Of a stretch of 8,150 nt of DNA, positions 5,661 to 8,150 are shown in pieces (within the stretch, counting starts at the first letter, position 1; every line of letters starts with the position of its first letter). The stretch lies in the NCBI GenBank assembly GCA_018066005.1, contig JAGHSG010000120.1:1-8150 (forward strand), in the 5' to 3' direction. The notes under the pieces are model-generated. The model searched no databases. It saw only the letters and a list, made by a program, of their open reading frames with translations, and was not told where the DNA came from. Source of the stretch: Bacteroidales bacterium (lineage in GTDB: Bacteria > Bacteroidota > Bacteroidia > Bacteroidales > Paludibacteraceae). The translations under genes and the position numbers were made by a program.

Positions 5661-6731
5661 ATGCAGAGCATATACGTTCATATTCCTTTTTGCAAGAGTC
5701 GCTGTCGCTATTGTGACTTCTTCTCCACGACGCAACTGGACCGCCGCAAAGAGTATGTGGACACGTTATTAGCCGAGTGGGCATCATACCCGCATCATAC
5801 CCCCAACACACTTTACTTGGGAGGTGGCACACCTTCTATGCTGGACGTAGAAGACATTAAACGCATCATTGATGCCATCGCCACCAAGGACACGACGGAG
5901 ATTACCATGGAAGCCAATCCCGGAGACCTGACCCTTGACAAACTGGTAGCCCTGCGTCAAGCAGGCGTAAACCGTCTGAGTATAGGTGTTCAGACCTTCC
6001 GCACCCCCCTACTCCGTTTGATTGGTCGTCGCCACACGGGTCGCGAGGCACGTCAAGCCGTCCGCTGGGCACAGAAAGCCGGATTTAACAATATCAGCAT
6101 AGACCTCATGTACGCCCTGCCCCGCCAGACCATGGTACAGTGGTCGATGGATGTGCGCAAAGCCGTTCGTATGGGGGTACAACATATATCCTGCTATTGT
6201 CTGACCTACGAAGAAGGCACACCTATGTGCGAGAGTTTGAAAAAAGGCGAGTTCCGCGCTGCCACGGAGCGTTTGCAGAACAGAATGTATCAGTTCCTGT
6301 GCAAAGTGCTGAAACGTCAGGGTTATGAGCACTACGAGGTGAGCAACTTTGCACTCCCCGGATACAGAAGCCGGCACAACAGCAATTATTGGAACGACAC
6401 ACCTTATATCGGATTGGGTGCCGGCGCACACAGTTACGACGGCAACAAACGCTGGTGGAATCCGTGCGACTTGGATATCTATATGCAAGGCATCAAGAAC
6501 AATAATCTGCAACGTGAGACGGAAGATTTGACCGACGAACAGCACCATATAGAGCGTGTTATGTTAGGTCTTCGCACGTCAGAAGGCATTGAAGAACAAG
6601 AAGTTAGTTATGCAGCCGCCAAGGTGAACGACTACATAAACAGGGGTCTGCTAATGCGCCAAGGCAGTCGCTTGGTCGCTACGCAGGAGGGGCTGAATAT
6701 ATTGAATCGAATAATTGAAGACTTATTATGA
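5661..6731 (+). CDS. hemW: Heme chaperone HemW (radical SAM)
   Basis: HemW is a HemN-like radical SAM protein now regarded as a heme chaperone that passes heme to membrane and respiratory proteins, and not as a coproporphyrinogen dehydrogenase. From ATG 5661 it has 356 residues. SIYVHIPFCKSRCRYCDF holds the [4Fe-4S] cysteines Cys11, Cys15 and Cys18 followed by Asp-Phe. True HemN has an extra cysteine after this motif, which is lacking here. GGGTPS starts at residue 54, then come EANPGDL and NRLSIGVQTF. The HemW heme-binding motif HNxxYW is present as HNSNYW (239-244), and a winged-helix-like C-terminus follows. The frame stays open upstream to ATG 5601, giving a 376-residue version. I chose 5661 because family similarity starts at MQSIYVHIPF and the added 20 residues come only from the repeat. 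The stop overlaps the next start as ATGA. Confidence 0.93.
   Translation: MQSIYVHIPFCKSRCRYCDFFSTTQLDRRKEYVDTLLAEWASYPHHTPNTLYLGGGTPSMLDVEDIKRIIDAIATKDTTEITMEANPGDLTLDKLVALRQAGVNRLSIGVQTFRTPLLRLIGRRHTGREARQAVRWAQKAGFNNISIDLMYALPRQTMVQWSMDVRKAVRMGVQHISCYCLTYEEGTPMCESLKKGEFRAATERLQNRMYQFLCKVLKRQGYEHYEVSNFALPGYRSRHNSNYWNDTPYIGLGAGAHSYDGNKRWWNPCDLDIYMQGIKNNNLQRETEDLTDEQHHIERVMLGLRTSEGIEEQEVSYAAAKVNDYINRGLLMRQGSRLVATQEGLNILNRIIEDLL
6718..6727 (+). promoter_or_regulatory. Candidate non-Shine-Dalgarno initiation leader for the PBP gene
   Basis: AAGACTTATT immediately precedes ATG 6728, within the last codons of hemW. It is one base different from the rarA leader and close to the porD-like leader. 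Initiation here is probably coupled to HemW termination through the ATGA overlap. A role for the leader itself is inferred. Confidence 0.35.
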
Positions 6732-8150
6732 ATAAACAATTTCGTACCCAATTTTTGAAATGGTTCTGGGGCTTGTTTGCCGCAGGATGTGTAGTCATCG
6801 TACTCATTTTCTGGATGATCAACATGGGTTGGTTGGGTTATCTGCCTCCGTTGGAGGAGTTGCAGAACCCCAAAAACCGCTATGCAACGGAGGTTTTCAG
6901 TTCGGATATGCAGTCCCTGGGACGCTATTACCGCCAGGAGAACCGTGTCGGCGTGCAATATACCGACTTGTCACCGGACTTGATTAACGCCCTGATTGCC
7001 ACCGAAGATGCGCGTTTCTACCAACATACAGGCGTAGATACGAAGTCACTCTTCCGTGCCATTCTAACCCTCGGTTCCGCCGGCGGAGGCAGTACGATAA
7101 CACAGCAGTTAGCCAAGCAACTGTGGTCTCCGCGCGCAAGCAATATCTTCATGCGCGCCCTGCAAAAGCCCATTGAATGGGTTATTGCCACCAAACTGGA
7201 AAGACTGTACTCCAAAGACGAGATATTGCTGATGTACCTCAACCAGTTTGACTTCTTGTACAATGCCGTCGGCATTCAGTCGGCTGCACAGGTGTATTTC
7301 TCCACCACGCCTGCCAACCTGAAAACAGAGGAAGCAGCCACGCTGGTAGGTATGTGCAAAAACCCCTCTTACTACAATCCGGTACGTCGTCAGGAGCGCA
7401 CGCTGAATCGCCGTAATACGGTGCTGAATCAGATGTATAAGTACGACTATATCACCGAAGAGCAATGCGATTCGTTAAAGCAGTTGCCGCTGGTATTGAA
7501 ATACAACTCGGTGGACCACAAACAAGGTTTAGCCCCCTATTTCCGCGAATATCTGCGTCTGACGCTGACCGCCAAAGAGCCGAAAGAAAGCGACTACCCA
7601 GAGTGGAATAAGCAACAATACGAGATTGATAAACAACAATGGGAAAACAATCCGCTGTACGGATTCTGCCAAAAGAACACCAAACCGGACGGCAGTCATT
7701 ATGATATCTATCAAGACGGTCTGAAAATATATACCACCATTGATTCCAAGATGCAACGCTATGCAGAAGAAGCCGTTCATGAGCACATGGTCTTTAAGCA
7801 GGAGCAGTTCTTCAAGGAGAAACAGGGCCGTTCATACGCACCTTTTGCCCGCACGCTGACCACCGAGGAGATAGACGGCATCATGAATCGCGCTATGCGT
7901 CAGACAGACCGCTACCGTGCGATGAAAAAAGCCGGCTGCAGTGCCAAAGAGATAGAAGAAGCCTTTAATACCCCCGTCGAGATGCAGGTTTTCTCGTACG
8001 ACGGCATCAAAGATACGATTTTGAGTCCGTTAGACTCCATCCGCTGGCTCAAATACTTCCTGCGCTGCGGATTTATGGCTATTGACCCGCATAACGGTCA
8101 CGTCAAAGCATACGTAGGCGGCCCCGACTTCACGCATTTCCAATTTGATA
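6728..8150 (+). CDS. Class A penicillin-binding protein (PBP1A type), 5' part, runs off the window
   Basis: This is a bifunctional peptidoglycan synthase: a GT51 glycosyltransferase that polymerises lipid II plus a transpeptidase that cross-links stem peptides, anchored in the inner membrane and facing the periplasm. The 474 visible codons are open to the right edge. A short cytoplasmic start is followed by one membrane helix at about 12-32. The GT51 motifs follow: EDARFYQHTGVD with catalytic Glu93, GGSTITQQLAKQLW (120-133), KPIEWVIATKLERLYSKDEIL with the second glutamate at 150, and YLNQFDFLYNAVGIQSAAQVYF (170-191). A linker of about 230 residues leads to the beginning of the transpeptidase domain, GFMAIDPHNGHVKAYVGG (448-465). 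The SxxK, SxN and KTG active-site motifs lie beyond the window, so transpeptidase integrity cannot be judged. ATG 6728 overlaps the hemW stop by four bases. The symbol mrcA or ponA would fit but cannot be settled from this fragment. Confidence 0.94.
   Translation, partial: MNKQFRTQFLKWFWGLFAAGCVVIVLIFWMINMGWLGYLPPLEELQNPKNRYATEVFSSDMQSLGRYYRQENRVGVQYTDLSPDLINALIATEDARFYQHTGVDTKSLFRAILTLGSAGGGSTITQQLAKQLWSPRASNIFMRALQKPIEWVIATKLERLYSKDEILLMYLNQFDFLYNAVGIQSAAQVYFSTTPANLKTEEAATLVGMCKNPSYYNPVRRQERTLNRRNTVLNQMYKYDYITEEQCDSLKQLPLVLKYNSVDHKQGLAPYFREYLRLTLTAKEPKESDYPEWNKQQYEIDKQQWENNPLYGFCQKNTKPDGSHYDIYQDGLKIYTTIDSKMQRYAEEAVHEHMVFKQEQFFKEKQGRSYAPFARTLTTEEIDGIMNRAMRQTDRYRAMKKAGCSAKEIEEAFNTPVEMQVFSYDGIKDTILSPLDSIRWLKYFLRCGFMAIDPHNGHVKAYVGGPDFTHFQFD

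Noticed and set aside
5315..5735. Minus-strand frames with repeated His/Tyr/Phe/Cys or Ile/Phe/Val/Thr stretches
   Set aside because: These patterns are reverse-complement readings of the rarA-hemW tandem repeat, not membrane or metal-binding proteins.
6009..6548. 179-codon open frame on the minus strand
   Set aside because: It is a shadow of hemW, whose radical SAM and HNxxYW motifs on the + strand are unambiguous.

Overview
The window looks like a housekeeping stretch from a member of the Bacteroidota, most likely order Bacteroidales. Two proteins belong to families I know only from that phylum (DUF4831, and DUF4835 also called PorD). The RecN and class A penicillin-binding protein sequences have Bacteroidales-type motifs, and none of the seven visible start codons has a GGAGG-type Shine-Dalgarno sequence, which is usual for this phylum. 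I cannot name a genus.

All eight genes lie on the + strand and are packed almost without gaps. In order they are: the 3' end of tilS (tRNA-Ile2 lysidine synthase), aroE (shikimate dehydrogenase), a secreted DUF4831 protein, a secreted DUF4835/PorD-like protein, recN, rarA, hemW, and the 5' part of a class A penicillin-binding protein gene that runs off the right edge. Only about 58 bases are non-coding: 25 nt between tilS and aroE, 32 nt between aroE and DUF4831, and 1 nt between rarA and hemW. The other four junctions overlap by 23, 1, 13 and 4 nt. I see no terminator or convincing promoter inside, so this is probably one transcription unit or part of one. No stretch over 300 bases lacks a gene.

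The genes serve different processes: decoding accuracy (TilS), aromatic amino acid synthesis (AroE), envelope or type IX secretion (DUF4831, PorD-like), DNA repair and stalled forks (RecN, RarA), heme trafficking (HemW) and peptidoglycan synthesis (PBP1). They are best read as a growth-related cluster held together by co-transcription and translational coupling. They do not form a single pathway.

I found no mobile element, CRISPR array, RNA gene, toxin-antitoxin or defence system. The most unusual signals are at gene junctions. A heptamer tandem repeat fills the aroE-DUF4831 gap. A 9/18-bp tandem repeat forms the last 18 codons of rarA and also makes a ladder of in-frame start codons ahead of hemW. 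Three overlapping starts share a near-identical ten-base leader beginning AAGA. TilS ends directly after its catalytic domain, and DUF4831 and RecN are shorter than usual for their families.
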